NCBI GenBank assembly: GCA_002392765.1
Contig: DGHT01000030.1
Coordinates: 56,410 to 120,409, forward strand
DNA from: Verrucomicrobia bacterium UBA3841
Lineage (GTDB): Bacteria; Verrucomicrobiota; Kiritimatiellia; RFP12; UBA1067
DNA: 64,000 bases
Direction: 5' to 3'
Below the pieces are notes generated by a model. That model worked only from the letters and a program-made list of their open reading frames with translations, was not told the origin of the DNA and did no database searches. Positions 25,576 through 33,849 of this stretch are shown here, piece by piece. A program made the translations under genes and the position numbers. Position 1 is the stretch's first letter. Each line of letters starts with the position of its first letter.

Positions 25576-26781
25576 ATGAAGGGCGAAAGCTTCAATTCAG
25601 AACTGTCGGCTCTCCTTGCAAAAGTCTCCGTCATTGCAAAGAAGAACGAAGATTTTCAGCGTCGGACCGGTAGTGCGTTCAATGTGTTCAGCATCTGCGG
25701 GATAAATCATTACGAAACGAAGCACTCGGAGATTCTGGCAGCATTGCTTGATCCTTCCGGCGCTCATGGCCTTGGTGCTGAGTTCCTGCGATCATTCCTT
25801 GAGGACGTCGCGCACGAGCCAGACTGCGACGTCACGCGGTTTGCTACTGTCCGCACGGAAGTTTCAGTAAATTCAGATGATTCCGCATCGGCAAGTAACG
25901 ATAGCCGCATCGACATCCTGATCGAGGATCCCGAGTCAAAGCTTTGCGTTGCCGTTGAAAGCAAGATTTATGCCGCTGAACAACCGAAACAGTTGGAGCG
26001 CTACCGAAGTTGGCTCAGCCGTGAACGCGCTGGCTTTAGGCGGATCCTCCTTTATTTGACGCTTAATGGCTGTGAACCGGAAACGGATTCCCCAAAGCCG
26101 GGGGATAACGTCCGACTGCAATGCGCATCTTGGCGATACGATGTGGTTCCATGGCTTCACGCTTGTGCACGTCTCGCATTCGACCGGCCATTCGTGAGAG
26201 AATCGCTTCTTCAATATGCAAACTTAATCAACTTGATTTCCGGAGGATCAACGATGAACGACGAACAAAAACTCGAAATTGTGGAGACCGCAACCGCCAA
26301 CGCGTCCTCGTTGCGTGGTGCTGTTGAACTTTTTAAGCACAAGGGCGCGATATACAACCACGTCGCGGTAAAAATCGCCATGGATTTGAAAGAACGTCTT
26401 TTGTCCAATGACGAATGGGTCTTTGACGACTGTTGCCACGAGCCTTATGGGCAAAAAGAAAAGTTTATCCGTCTGAAGCATGTGAAATCCGGCGTGTTCG
26501 TCAGGATTGCCCCCGAACATCTGGAACTCTGGGACTTCTTTATCGGTTTTGACAATTCCGATACGGGAAGATTTACGGATGAGATCCGTAAGCGTTTCTC
26601 AGGGGTGCCTGGATGGTCACAGACGGAGTGGTGGCCTGGGTGGAAATATCTTCCCAAAGCAATGTTGAACTGGGATGGAGTTTTTCTGGCAGACTATCTC
26701 GACGGCGACAAAAGGCATCTTCTGGATTTGCTACTTGAGGAAATCAAAGCAATCCAATCATTGCTGCCGCAAAAAGTGTAG
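25576..26781 (+). CDS. PD-(D/E)XK nuclease superfamily protein
   Basis: 401 aa from the ATG at 25576. N-terminal helix (HYETKHSEILAALLDPSGAHGLG), then the nuclease core RIDILIED...LCVAVESKIYAAEQPKQLERY: an Asp, then E-x-K, as in the PD-(D/E)XK fold (PDDEXK_4-type). The last 170 residues hold a conserved alpha-beta domain (KFIRLKHVKSGVFVRIAPEHLELWDFFIGF) often fused to this family. It is third in the operon after the KAP NTPase and the Cys/His repeat protein. Such nucleases are common effectors in defence systems. Confidence 0.85.
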   Translation: MKGESFNSELSALLAKVSVIAKKNEDFQRRTGSAFNVFSICGINHYETKHSEILAALLDPSGAHGLGAEFLRSFLEDVAHEPDCDVTRFATVRTEVSVNSDDSASASNDSRIDILIEDPESKLCVAVESKIYAAEQPKQLERYRSWLSRERAGFRRILLYLTLNGCEPETDSPKPGDNVRLQCASWRYDVVPWLHACARLAFDRPFVRESLLQYANLINLISGGSTMNDEQKLEIVETATANASSLRGAVELFKHKGAIYNHVAVKIAMDLKERLLSNDEWVFDDCCHEPYGQKEKFIRLKHVKSGVFVRIAPEHLELWDFFIGFDNSDTGRFTDEIRKRFSGVPGWSQTEWWPGWKYLPKAMLNWDGVFLADYLDGDKRHLLDLLLEEIKAIQSLLPQKV

Positions 26782-26856
26782 TCAATATTTGACTGCCAGG
26801 TGAAATCTTGAGCGGTGAAAGGGCGCGGCATGCGACTTTCTCCGCCTTATTTTCTT

Positions 26857-26874
26857 TTGGCACGGATGTTGCTT
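26857..26874 (+). promoter_or_regulatory. Sigma-54 (-24/-12) promoter of the FtsK-like gene
   Basis: TTGGCACGGATGTTGCTT matches the consensus, with GG (26859-26860) and GC (26871-26872) 10 bases apart. GAAAG (26817-26821) and CTTTC (26836-26840) form an inverted repeat about 30 bases upstream, like that of the KAP promoter. Transcription would begin near 26884, leaving a 16-base leader with AAAGGA before ATG 26900. Confidence 0.85.
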
Positions 26875-26899
26875 AGAGTGCATGCGAAAGGAACTATCT

Positions 26900-27925
26900 A
26901 TGACAGAAATGAATGCGACAACAAAAGATATGTTATTGCCGGTCATATTCGGAAAGATGTCGAATGGAGAAACTGTCACCCGCGATCTTGCGCGGTTGCC
27001 GCATCTGCTGATAGGCGGTCTGGCGGGTTCCGGCAAGTCGTTGTTCTTGCATTCCCTTATCTGTTCGCTCGTTCAGAACCGTTCGCCCGAACAAGTGCGA
27101 TTCGTCCTAATGGATCCCAAGAGAGTTGAGTTCGGGGCATACGCGAAGTTGCCGCACTTGTATTCGCCGATTGTCCACGAACCGGAACAGGGCGTTTCGA
27201 CGTTGAAGGATGTTGAAACCGAAATCGATAAACGGCTGGATTTCTTCAGATTGAAAGGCTGTTACAGCATTGCGGACTTCTACAGGGCGAATGCAGAAGC
27301 GCGCATGCCATACCTTGTTGTGGTGGTTGACGAGCTTTCAGATTTCATAGTTGGATCGAATGGGGCTTTTGAATCTACTGCCAGCCGGATTGTTGCGATA
27401 GGGAGGTCGGCGGGTGTGCATCTTGTAATAGCCACTTCTCGACCAGACGCGAGAATCGCATCGGGCAGCTTGAAAGCGAACATTCCGGGGCGACTTGCGT
27501 TTAGGGTCTGCCAAAAGGTAGATTCGCGGACGTTGCTGGATAAATATGGCGCGGAGAAGCTTATAGGGCGTGGTGATGCACTTTTGAAGGACGCGGATGG
27601 AATGACCAGCAGACTTCAAACACCATGTATCAGCGATAATGCTATAAAACAGGTTGTCGATTCGGCAATTATGCGATATCCTGGACGACAGTCTGCCGAT
27701 GGAATTGCATCTGCAACTGCCGAAAAGGAGGACTATGAGTCGATGTACGCACGGGCCATTGATTTAGTCCGCACAACGCGGCGTGCCTCGACGTCGTGGC
27801 TTCAGCGGAAGTTGGACATCGGATACACGGATGCGGCTCATGTCATGTCGCTACTTGAGGAGCGCGGCATAATCGGCCCGGCAAACGACAAGGGGCCACG
27901 AGAAATTTTGATAGAGGATATTTGA
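26900..27925 (+). CDS. Cytosolic FtsK/SpoIIIE-type DNA translocase
   Basis: 341 aa. The FtsK domain has HLLIGGLAGSGKSLFLHSLI (Walker A, about 38-48), VLMDPKRVEF, and YLVVVVDELSDFI (Walker B, about 137), then the sensor region HLVIATSRPDARIASGSLKANIPGRLAFRV. The last 70 residues form a winged helix with YESMYARAIDLVRTTRRASTSWLQRKLDIGY, the FtsK gamma pattern. Membrane segments and the long linker of chromosomal FtsK are missing, so it is not the cell-division protein. The ATG at 26900 fits the mapped promoter and AAAGGA. It probably pumps DNA for its island. Confidence 0.9.
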   Translation: MTEMNATTKDMLLPVIFGKMSNGETVTRDLARLPHLLIGGLAGSGKSLFLHSLICSLVQNRSPEQVRFVLMDPKRVEFGAYAKLPHLYSPIVHEPEQGVSTLKDVETEIDKRLDFFRLKGCYSIADFYRANAEARMPYLVVVVDELSDFIVGSNGAFESTASRIVAIGRSAGVHLVIATSRPDARIASGSLKANIPGRLAFRVCQKVDSRTLLDKYGAEKLIGRGDALLKDADGMTSRLQTPCISDNAIKQVVDSAIMRYPGRQSADGIASATAEKEDYESMYARAIDLVRTTRRASTSWLQRKLDIGYTDAAHVMSLLEERGIIGPANDKGPREILIEDI

Positions 27926-27936
27926 GGGGACGTATT

Positions 27937-28403
27937 ATGGAGCAGAATGAAATAGCGGTATTTCAGCGGTCGATAGAGGCTTGTGCCGATCCGGCGGAAA
28001 TTGCGCGGAAGGTGAAACTGGCGTTCAAGAGGATGCCGGGGGAGATGGCGCTTGCCTGTTTCGCCAGGGTGATGACGGCGGAACTGCCGCATCCGGTATT
28101 GGCGACGATTTCGCTTTCATGGCGGACAATGACGACTTCGATAGTTCGGCATGGACGTCAGTCATGGTCTGCGCGGCAAATCCTGTGAGGTTCTTCGAAA
28201 AAGACGATGTCGAGGCGTTTGAGGTCTATTGCGCCATCGTCGACTTCAGAAAGATGGCAGATGCTGGGCACAGACATTGCAGCGGTACTGAATACCTGAT
28301 GTCGAGAGAGGAGATGTCCTTGCGGTTCCCGAAGCATCCAGAATGGATCGAGAACACGGTCAAGCTTACAGAGCGAATCGAAGATTACTTTTTTGCTTTA
28401 TAA
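27937..28403 (+). pseudogene. Small protein of unknown function, frameshifted
   Basis: The ATG at 27937 opens EQNEIAVFQRSIEACADPAEIARKVKLAFKRMPGEMALACF, then the frame soon loses sense. The matching continuation is in another frame from about 28100, GDDFAFMADNDDFDSSAWTSV, to a stop at 28403 (end RIEDYFFAL). Joined, this would give a protein of about 155 aa. A single-base slip between about 28090 and 28115 explains both halves. No run of identical bases is present to suggest programmed slippage, so it is a mutation or a sequence error. It starts 11 bases after the FtsK-like gene in the same operon. Function unknown. Confidence 0.6.
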
Positions 28404-28411
28404 TTTTTCTA

Positions 28412-28440
28412 TTGCACAGTTTTCCGATTTTTGATATAAT
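28412..28440 (+). promoter_or_regulatory. Promoter of the S10-spc ribosomal operon (TTGCAC-17-TATAAT)
   Basis: TTGCAC at 28412-28417, a 17-base spacer, TATAAT at 28435-28440 in TGATATAAT. Transcription starts near 28447. Confidence 0.85.
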
Positions 28441-28446
28441 TTCACT

Positions 28447-28715
28447 TATTCTTCCCGAAAATAGGGTTTTGCGATACGGGCGGACAGGTTCCGCCGCGTC
28501 GCGTCCGGATGGCAAATCCGCGGCAGCGACGAGCGCGCCGCGGATTTCTGTTTAAGGGGGGATGCTGTGACGAGACCCAGATGCGAGAAGGGTGCTTCAA
28601 GGCCCTGTCCGCCTACGCCGTCAAAGGGTGTGCGGGCAAGTCGCGTCCGTCGGATCGCAGCCGTCAAAGGGTTCTCCGCAAGGGGGACGGAAACAAGAAA
28701 ACAAGGAAAGAAAAA
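28447..28715 (+). promoter_or_regulatory. Long leader of the ribosomal operon
   Basis: About 270 bases separate the promoter from rpsJ. The leader is GC-rich, with hairpin potential around ATGGCAAATCCGCGG and GCCGCGGATTT. E. coli S10 leaders carry an L4-binding structure, but no homology to that was recognised here. Confidence 0.5.
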
Positions 28716-29024
28716 ATGCAGCAGCAAAGAGTCCGCATCCGTTTGCAGGCATACGATCATCGTGTGCTGGACCAGGCCGTCGGTGGCATCATCGAGACGG
28801 CCCGCGGCACGGGTGCACAGGTTATCGGACCGATACCTTTGCCGACGCGCATCGAGCGTTACACGGTAAACCGTTCGCCGAACGTCGACAAGAAGTCCAT
28901 GGATCAGTTCGAAATGCGTACGCACAAGCGCATTCTCGACATCGTAAATCCGACCGCCCAGACGATCGACGAGCTAAAGAAGCTCAATCTTCCCGCGGGC
29001 GTAGACATCACGATCAAGGTTTGA
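28716..29024 (+). CDS. rpsJ: 30S ribosomal protein S10
   Basis: 102 aa, normal length. Contains RVRIRLQAYDHRVLDQAV, GPIPLPTRIERYTVNRSPNVDKKSMDQFEMRTHKRILDI, the extended loop that reaches the 30S head. AAGGAAAG precedes the ATG at 28716; the longer in-frame extension is leader. First gene of the operon, 10 bases before rplC. Binds 16S rRNA and, in E. coli, NusB in antitermination. Confidence 0.97.
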   Translation: MQQQRVRIRLQAYDHRVLDQAVGGIIETARGTGAQVIGPIPLPTRIERYTVNRSPNVDKKSMDQFEMRTHKRILDIVNPTAQTIDELKKLNLPAGVDITIKV

Positions 29025-29034
29025 GGAGGGTGTC

Positions 29035-29700
29035 ATGGAAGGATTGATCGGAAAGAAAATCGGAATGACGCAGGTCTACGACGAGAGCGGCAAGCGCACA
29101 TGCGTCACCGTCATCGAAGCTGGCCCGTGCCCCGTGGTGCAGCTCAAGAGCCTTGACAAGGACGGCTACGTCGCCGCCCAGCTCGGCTTCGGAGAGCAGA
29201 AGGCGAAGCGCCTGACGAAGGCCGTCCAGGGCCACCTGAAGAAAACAGGCGGCATCGAGGGCGGCCTTAAGGTTCTCAAGGAGTTCGCTCCCGACGCGGG
29301 AGAGGAAGTCAAGGTCGGCGACGTCATCACAGTCAAGAATTTCGAAGGCGTAAAGTACGTCGACGTGACGGGCGTGACGAAGGGCCGCGGTTTCGCGGGC
29401 GTTCTCAAGCGCTACAACTTCGCCGGCGGCAACATGACGCACGGCGGACATTCGAAGCGCCGCACGGGCGGTCTTGCGGCCCGCGATCTTCCCGGCTGGA
29501 TCGAGAAGGGCAAGAAGATGCCCGGACACATGGGCGATGTCAGCCGCAAGGCTCGCAACCTCGAGGTAGTGGCGATTCGTCCCGACGACAACGCCATTCT
29601 CGTCAAGGGGTCGGTTCCCGGCGCCGTCAACGGCACGGTGATCATCCGCAAGGCCCTCAAGAACGTCGAAATCGCCCACAAGGCGAAGAAGGGGGCGTAA
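29035..29700 (+). CDS. rplC: 50S ribosomal protein L3
   Basis: 221 aa. Begins LIGKKIGMTQVYDESGKRTCVTVIEAGPCPVVQ and ends with the conserved GLAARDLPGWIEKGKKMPGHMGD that lies near the peptidyl transferase centre. GAGGAGG precedes the ATG. Three bases separate it from rplD. Confidence 0.97.
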   Translation: MEGLIGKKIGMTQVYDESGKRTCVTVIEAGPCPVVQLKSLDKDGYVAAQLGFGEQKAKRLTKAVQGHLKKTGGIEGGLKVLKEFAPDAGEEVKVGDVITVKNFEGVKYVDVTGVTKGRGFAGVLKRYNFAGGNMTHGGHSKRRTGGLAARDLPGWIEKGKKMPGHMGDVSRKARNLEVVAIRPDDNAILVKGSVPGAVNGTVIIRKALKNVEIAHKAKKGA

Positions 29701-29703
29701 TCC

Positions 29704-30297
29704 ATGAAGAAAATCGATATAGCGATCGACAATTCGCAGCTCGTCCTCGACAAGGGCGAACAGGCGCTCAAAGACGTCGTGACCGCAATCCGCAACGCCA
29801 TGCGCGCAGGCACCGCCTGCACGAAAGGCAAGGGCGAGGTCGCGGGATCGAACAAGAAGCCCTGGAAGCAGAAAGGCACGGGCAACGCCCGCGCCGGTTT
29901 CCGTCAGAGCCCGGTGTGGCGCGGCGGCGGCGTGGCGCACGGTCCGAAGCCCCGTTCCTTCGTCCAGAAGGTCAACAAGAAGGTGGCGGCGCTCGCATTC
30001 GCCCGCGCTCTTTCGGACAAGATTTCCGCCGGCGACGTGATTGTGGTCGACGAATTCAAGTTCGAGGCGCCCAAGACGAAGCTCATGGCGGCGTTCCTCA
30101 AGGAGCTGGGCGTCGACCGCTCGGCCATAATCGTACAGAAGGACGTCGACGATACGACGCTCCTCGTGACAAGCAACCTGCCGCGCATCGACTATTCGAC
30201 GGCCCAGGCGCTCGACGTCTACTCGCTCATGGCGGCGAAGAAGGTCGTTTGCGACAAGGCCGGATTCGACGTGCTCATGGCCAGGATCGCCAAGTAA
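29704..30297 (+). CDS. rplD: 50S ribosomal protein L4
   Basis: 197 aa. The conserved exit-tunnel loop reads PWKQKGTGNARAGFRQSPVWRGGGVAHGPKPRSF. The C-terminal domain has LDVYSLMAAKKVV. Binds 23S rRNA and in many bacteria also feeds back on its own operon. Confidence 0.97.
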   Translation: MKKIDIAIDNSQLVLDKGEQALKDVVTAIRNAMRAGTACTKGKGEVAGSNKKPWKQKGTGNARAGFRQSPVWRGGGVAHGPKPRSFVQKVNKKVAALAFARALSDKISAGDVIVVDEFKFEAPKTKLMAAFLKELGVDRSAIIVQKDVDDTTLLVTSNLPRIDYSTAQALDVYSLMAAKKVVCDKAGFDVLMARIAK

Positions 30298-30308
30298 GGA
30301 GAACGGCA

Positions 30309-30590
30309 ATGACGAACGAAGAAGTGATCAAGCGCGTCCTGCTTACCGAAAAGGGCACGAAAATATCCGTCGAAAACCGCTATCTGCTCGAGGTCGCGCC
30401 GTCCGCGCGCAAGCCCCAGATCGCGGAAGCCGTCGAGAAGAAGTTCGGCGTGCACGTTCTCGTCGTGCGTACGATGAACGTCAAGGGCGCCACGCGCTAC
30501 GTGCGCGGCACGCGCCGCCAGACCGTGGAACCGACGTGGAAGAAGGCGATCGTCACCCTCAAGGACGGCGAGCGCATCGAACAGGTCTAA
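30309..30590 (+). CDS. rplW: 50S ribosomal protein L23
   Basis: 93 aa. RVLLTEKGTKISVENRYLLEVAPSARKPQIAEAVEKKFGVHV is the L23 core at the exit of the ribosomal tunnel, where trigger factor and SRP dock. The ATG at 30309 has AAGGAGA upstream; a much longer open frame exists but overlaps rplD and is not coding. Confidence 0.95.
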   Translation: MTNEEVIKRVLLTEKGTKISVENRYLLEVAPSARKPQIAEAVEKKFGVHVLVVRTMNVKGATRYVRGTRRQTVEPTWKKAIVTLKDGERIEQV

Positions 30591-30602
30591 GGAGAACTGG
30601 AA

Positions 30603-31427
30603 ATGGCACTCAAATCCTATAAGGCTCGTTCCGAGGGCATGCGTTTCCGCGTGTCTCCGACGTTCGAGGAAATCACAGAGAAAACCCCTGTAAAGAGCCT
30701 CACCGAGGCCGTCCGCAAGACAGCGGGCCGCAACAATCAGGGACGCATCACCACGCGTCACCGCGGCGGCGGGGTCAAGAGGCGTCTGAGGATCGTCGAT
30801 TTCAAGCGCGCCAAGGTCGGCGTCGAGGCGACGGTCAAGGACATCGCATACGATCCCACCCGCAGCGCGTATCTCGCTCTCGTCGAGTACGCCGACGGGG
30901 TCAAGAGCTACATTCTCGCCCCCGAGGGTCTCAAGGTCGGCATGAAGATCATGAACGGCCCGACGGCAGAGGCGACGGTCGGCAACTGCCTTCCGCTCTC
31001 GCAGATCCCGCTGGGCATGATGGTCCACGCGATCGAGCTCGTTCCCGGGCAGGGCGCGAAGGTCGGCCGCTCGGCCGGCAATTCCTGCCAGATCATGGCC
31101 AAGAGCGGCGGAACCGTCACGCTCAAGCTTCCTTCGGGCGAAGTTCGCATATTCAACGGGCGCTGCCTGGCGTGCGTCGGATCCGTCGGAAACAAAGACT
31201 GGGATTCGATCAAGCTCGGCAAGGCCGGCAGGAAGCGCTATCTCGGAATCCGTCCTACGGTCCGCGGCGTTGCGATGAACCCTGTCGACCACCCGATGGG
31301 CGGCGGCGAGGGACGCACTTCCGGCGGCAGCCACCCGCGTTCGCCGTGGGGTCAGCTCGCGAAGGGCGGCAAGACCCGCGCGAAGCGCAAGGCTTCGGAC
31401 AAGGTAATAGTCAAGAGGAGGAAATAA
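30603..31427 (+). CDS. rplB: 50S ribosomal protein L2
   Basis: 274 aa. The signature GRNNQGRITTRHRGGGVKRRLRIVDF opens the protein; the C-terminal HPMGGGEGRTSGG holds the conserved His region near the peptidyl transferase centre. AAGGAGA before ATG. Confidence 0.97.
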   Translation: MALKSYKARSEGMRFRVSPTFEEITEKTPVKSLTEAVRKTAGRNNQGRITTRHRGGGVKRRLRIVDFKRAKVGVEATVKDIAYDPTRSAYLALVEYADGVKSYILAPEGLKVGMKIMNGPTAEATVGNCLPLSQIPLGMMVHAIELVPGQGAKVGRSAGNSCQIMAKSGGTVTLKLPSGEVRIFNGRCLACVGSVGNKDWDSIKLGKAGRKRYLGIRPTVRGVAMNPVDHPMGGGEGRTSGGSHPRSPWGQLAKGGKTRAKRKASDKVIVKRRK

Positions 31428-31430
31428 TCA

Positions 31431-31712
31431 ATGGCGCGTTCTCTCAAGAAAGGGCCTTATGTCGAGGAAAGCCTCCTCCGGAAGGTCGAGAAGATGGTTG
31501 CGAGCGGCAAAAAGCAGCCGATCAAGACGTGGAGCCGCAGGTCGATGGTGCTTCCCGATTTCGTCGGGCTCACCTTCGCCATCCACAACGGAAGGCAGCA
31601 TCTGCCGATATTCATAACCGAAAACATGGTGGGCCACAGGCTCGGCGAATTCGCCCCGACGCGCACGTTCAAGTCGCACGGCAATTCGGCCGCCAAGGTC
31701 GAGAAGAAGTAA
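31431..31712 (+). CDS. rpsS: 30S ribosomal protein S19
   Basis: 93 aa. SLKKGPYVEESLLRKVEKM and IKTWSRRSMVLPDFVGLTFAIHNGR mark S19. It contacts S13 in the 30S head. Three bases after the rplB stop. Confidence 0.97.
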   Translation: MARSLKKGPYVEESLLRKVEKMVASGKKQPIKTWSRRSMVLPDFVGLTFAIHNGRQHLPIFITENMVGHRLGEFAPTRTFKSHGNSAAKVEKK

Positions 31713-31725
31713 GGGGTGCAAAGAA

Positions 31726-32076
31726 ATGGAAGTTACAGCCATAACCCGCAATCAGCGCATGTCGGCCTTCAAGGGCCGTCCTCTCGCCAGGGCCTGCCAG
31801 GGTCTCGCGGCGTCCGACGCGCTCAAGATCGTCGAATTCTCGCCCAAGAAGGCGGCGGCGATTCTCCGCAAGACCATTCTTTCGGCCATTGCGAACGCCA
31901 GGCACAACCACGGCGCGGCGAATCCCGGTTCGATGCGCGTGAAACTTTCGGTGTTCGACGAGTCGGTGCGCATGCGCCGCTACTGGCCCACCGCGCGCGG
32001 ATCGGCTCACCCGATCGCCCGCAGGCTCTGCCACTGCAAGGTTGTTCTAACTGACGAAATCAAGGAGGCGAAGTAA
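31726..32076 (+). CDS. rplV: 50S ribosomal protein L22
   Basis: 116 aa. RNQRMSAFKGRPLARACQGLAASDAL and ILRKTILSAIANARHNHGA; the beta hairpin SVFDESVRMRRYWPTARGSAHPIARR lines the exit tunnel. Its stop overlaps the rpsC start by one base (TAATG). Confidence 0.95.
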   Translation: MEVTAITRNQRMSAFKGRPLARACQGLAASDALKIVEFSPKKAAAILRKTILSAIANARHNHGAANPGSMRVKLSVFDESVRMRRYWPTARGSAHPIARRLCHCKVVLTDEIKEAK

Positions 32077-32774
32077 TGGGTCAGAAAGTCAATCCCGTAG
32101 GTTTTCGCGTTGGCGTCAACCACGCATGGGGCAGCCGCTGGTTCGCCTCCAAGAAGAACTTCGGCCCCTACCTCATCGAGGACCAGAAGATCCGCGATCT
32201 CTGCAAGGCCAAGCTTGCCGAGGCCGGCATCTCCAAGATCCTGATCGAGCGGTACGCCAGCCGCGTGCGCGTCACGCTCTTCAGCGCGCGTCCCGGAGTG
32301 ATCATGGGCCGCAAGGGCGTCGATGTCGAGGCGATCCGCACCGATCTCGAGAAGCTCACGAAGAAGGAAGTCTACCTCGAGGTCAAGGAAGTCCAGGGCC
32401 CCGACGCCGACGCGCAGCTCGTCGCAGAGTCGATCGCGCTCCAGCTCGAGCGCCGCATCGCCCTCAAGCGCGCGATGAAGCGCGCGATGAAGGTCGCCAT
32501 GGACATGGGCGTCGACGGAATCAAGGTCCGCGCGGGCGGCCGCATCAACGGGGCGGAGATCGCCCGCGTCGAGTGGTCGCGCGAGGGCAAGGTTCCTCTG
32601 CACACGCTCAGGGCCAACATCGACTACGGTTTCGCGGAGGCCAACACGACGGCCGGCAAGATCGGCCTGAAAGTCTGGATCTGCAAGAAAGAAGGTTTCC
32701 AGGTTCGCACCCCCCGCAACGAGCGTCGCGGCGGCGAGCGTCGCGAGCGCCAGGACCGCAAGGAAGGGAAATAA
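32076..32774 (+). CDS. rpsC: 30S ribosomal protein S3
   Basis: 232 aa. Starts GQKVNPVGFRVGVNHAWGSRWFA; the KH domain carries GVIMGRKGVDVEAIRTDLEKL; a second domain has GAEIARVEWSREGKVPLHTLRANIDYGFAEA. The basic tail RRGGERRERQDRKEGK is longer than needed for the core. Binds 16S rRNA at the mRNA entry. Confidence 0.97.
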   Translation: MGQKVNPVGFRVGVNHAWGSRWFASKKNFGPYLIEDQKIRDLCKAKLAEAGISKILIERYASRVRVTLFSARPGVIMGRKGVDVEAIRTDLEKLTKKEVYLEVKEVQGPDADAQLVAESIALQLERRIALKRAMKRAMKVAMDMGVDGIKVRAGGRINGAEIARVEWSREGKVPLHTLRANIDYGFAEANTTAGKIGLKVWICKKEGFQVRTPRNERRGGERRERQDRKEGK

Positions 32775-32777
32775 GCC

Positions 32778-33200
32778 ATGCCTTTGATGCCTAAAAGAGT
32801 CAAGTACCGCAAGGTGTCCAAGGGCAACCGCTCCGGCTATGCAACGTCAGGCACGGAGCTTGCCTACGGCGAGTTCGGCCTCAAGGCGCTTACCCGCGGA
32901 TTGCTCACGGCCACGCAGATCGAAGCGTGCCGCGTTGCGATCAACCGCGAGATGAAGCGCAAGGGCAAACTCTGGATCCGCGTGTTCCCCGACAAGCCGG
33001 TGACGCGCAAGCCTATCGAAGTGAGAATGGGCGGAGGAAAGGGCAACCCGGAATTCTGGGCCGCCGTCATCCTCCCCGGCAAGGTTCTCTTCGAGATCGG
33101 CGGTGTAAGCGAGGATGTCGCGAAGGAGTGCCTCCGCCTCGCCGCCACCAAGATCGGAATCCATACGAAATTCATCACACGCGCAGGAGTCAAGATCTAA
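32778..33200 (+). CDS. rplP: 50S ribosomal protein L16
   Basis: 140 aa. LMPKRVKYRKVSKGNRSGYATSGTELAYGEFGLKAL and RMGGGKGNPEFWAAVILPGKVLFEIGGV are diagnostic. The stop overlaps the rpsQ start by one base (TAATG), leaving no room for rpmC, which normally lies here. Confidence 0.97.
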   Translation: MPLMPKRVKYRKVSKGNRSGYATSGTELAYGEFGLKALTRGLLTATQIEACRVAINREMKRKGKLWIRVFPDKPVTRKPIEVRMGGGKGNPEFWAAVILPGKVLFEIGGVSEDVAKECLRLAATKIGIHTKFITRAGVKI

Positions 33201-33454
33201 TGAGCACCGAAACACAAACACGTGGCGCACGCAAGATGCGCAAAGGCGTCGTGGTGTCCAAGATGGGCGCCAAGAGCGTAGTCGTCGCGGTTTCCTACCG
33301 CGAACGTCACCCGGTGTACGGCAAGATCGTCACGCGCACGAAGAAGTACCACGTGCACGACGAGGCCGACACGGCGAAAGTCGGCGACGAGGTCGCCATA
33401 ATGGAAACGCGTCCGATGTCCGCCACAAAACGCTGGCGCATCGTGGCGAAATAA
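33200..33454 (+). CDS. rpsQ: 30S ribosomal protein S17
   Basis: 84 aa from ATG 33200, which overlaps the L16 stop. KMRKGVVVSKMGAKSVVVAVSYRERHPVYGKIVTRTKKYHVHDE and DEVAIMETRPMSATKRWRIV define S17. It binds 16S rRNA early in assembly. Confidence 0.95.
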   Translation: MSTETQTRGARKMRKGVVVSKMGAKSVVVAVSYRERHPVYGKIVTRTKKYHVHDEADTAKVGDEVAIMETRPMSATKRWRIVAK

Positions 33455-33467
33455 GGAGGACCCGGCA

Positions 33468-33833
33468 ATGTTGCAGGAACTTTCCAACCTTGTGGTGGCG
33501 GACAACACCGGCGCGAAGCGCGCCATGTGCTTCCGCATCCTCAAGCAGCGCAAGGAATATGCGCATCTCGGCGACGTGATCCGCGTCGCGATCAAAGAGG
33601 CCACCCCGACAAGCTCCATCAAGAAGGGGTCTGTCGCTACGGCGGTCATCGTCCGCACGGGCCAGCCCATACGCCGCGAGGACGGCTCGACCGTCCACTT
33701 CGACCAGAACGCGTGCGTGCTGGTCGATTCCAAGCTCAACCCGATCGGGACGCGTGTGTTCGGACCCGTCGCCCGCGAGCTTCGCGACAAGAACTACATG
33801 AAGATACTTTCGATGGCTCCGGAAGTCGTCTAA
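33468..33833 (+). CDS. rplN: 50S ribosomal protein L14
   Basis: 121 aa. LSNLVVADNTGAKRAMCFRIL at the start and VFGPVARELRDKNYMKILSMAPEVV at the end, a standard L14 pattern. AAGGAGGA precedes the ATG. Confidence 0.97.
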   Translation: MLQELSNLVVADNTGAKRAMCFRILKQRKEYAHLGDVIRVAIKEATPTSSIKKGSVATAVIVRTGQPIRREDGSTVHFDQNACVLVDSKLNPIGTRVFGPVARELRDKNYMKILSMAPEVV

Positions 33834-33849
33834 TCGAAGGGAGATAACC

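Noticed and set aside
29014..31334. Long minus-strand frames across rplC-rplB
   Set aside because: Shadows of ribosomal protein genes, biased in composition and without start signals.
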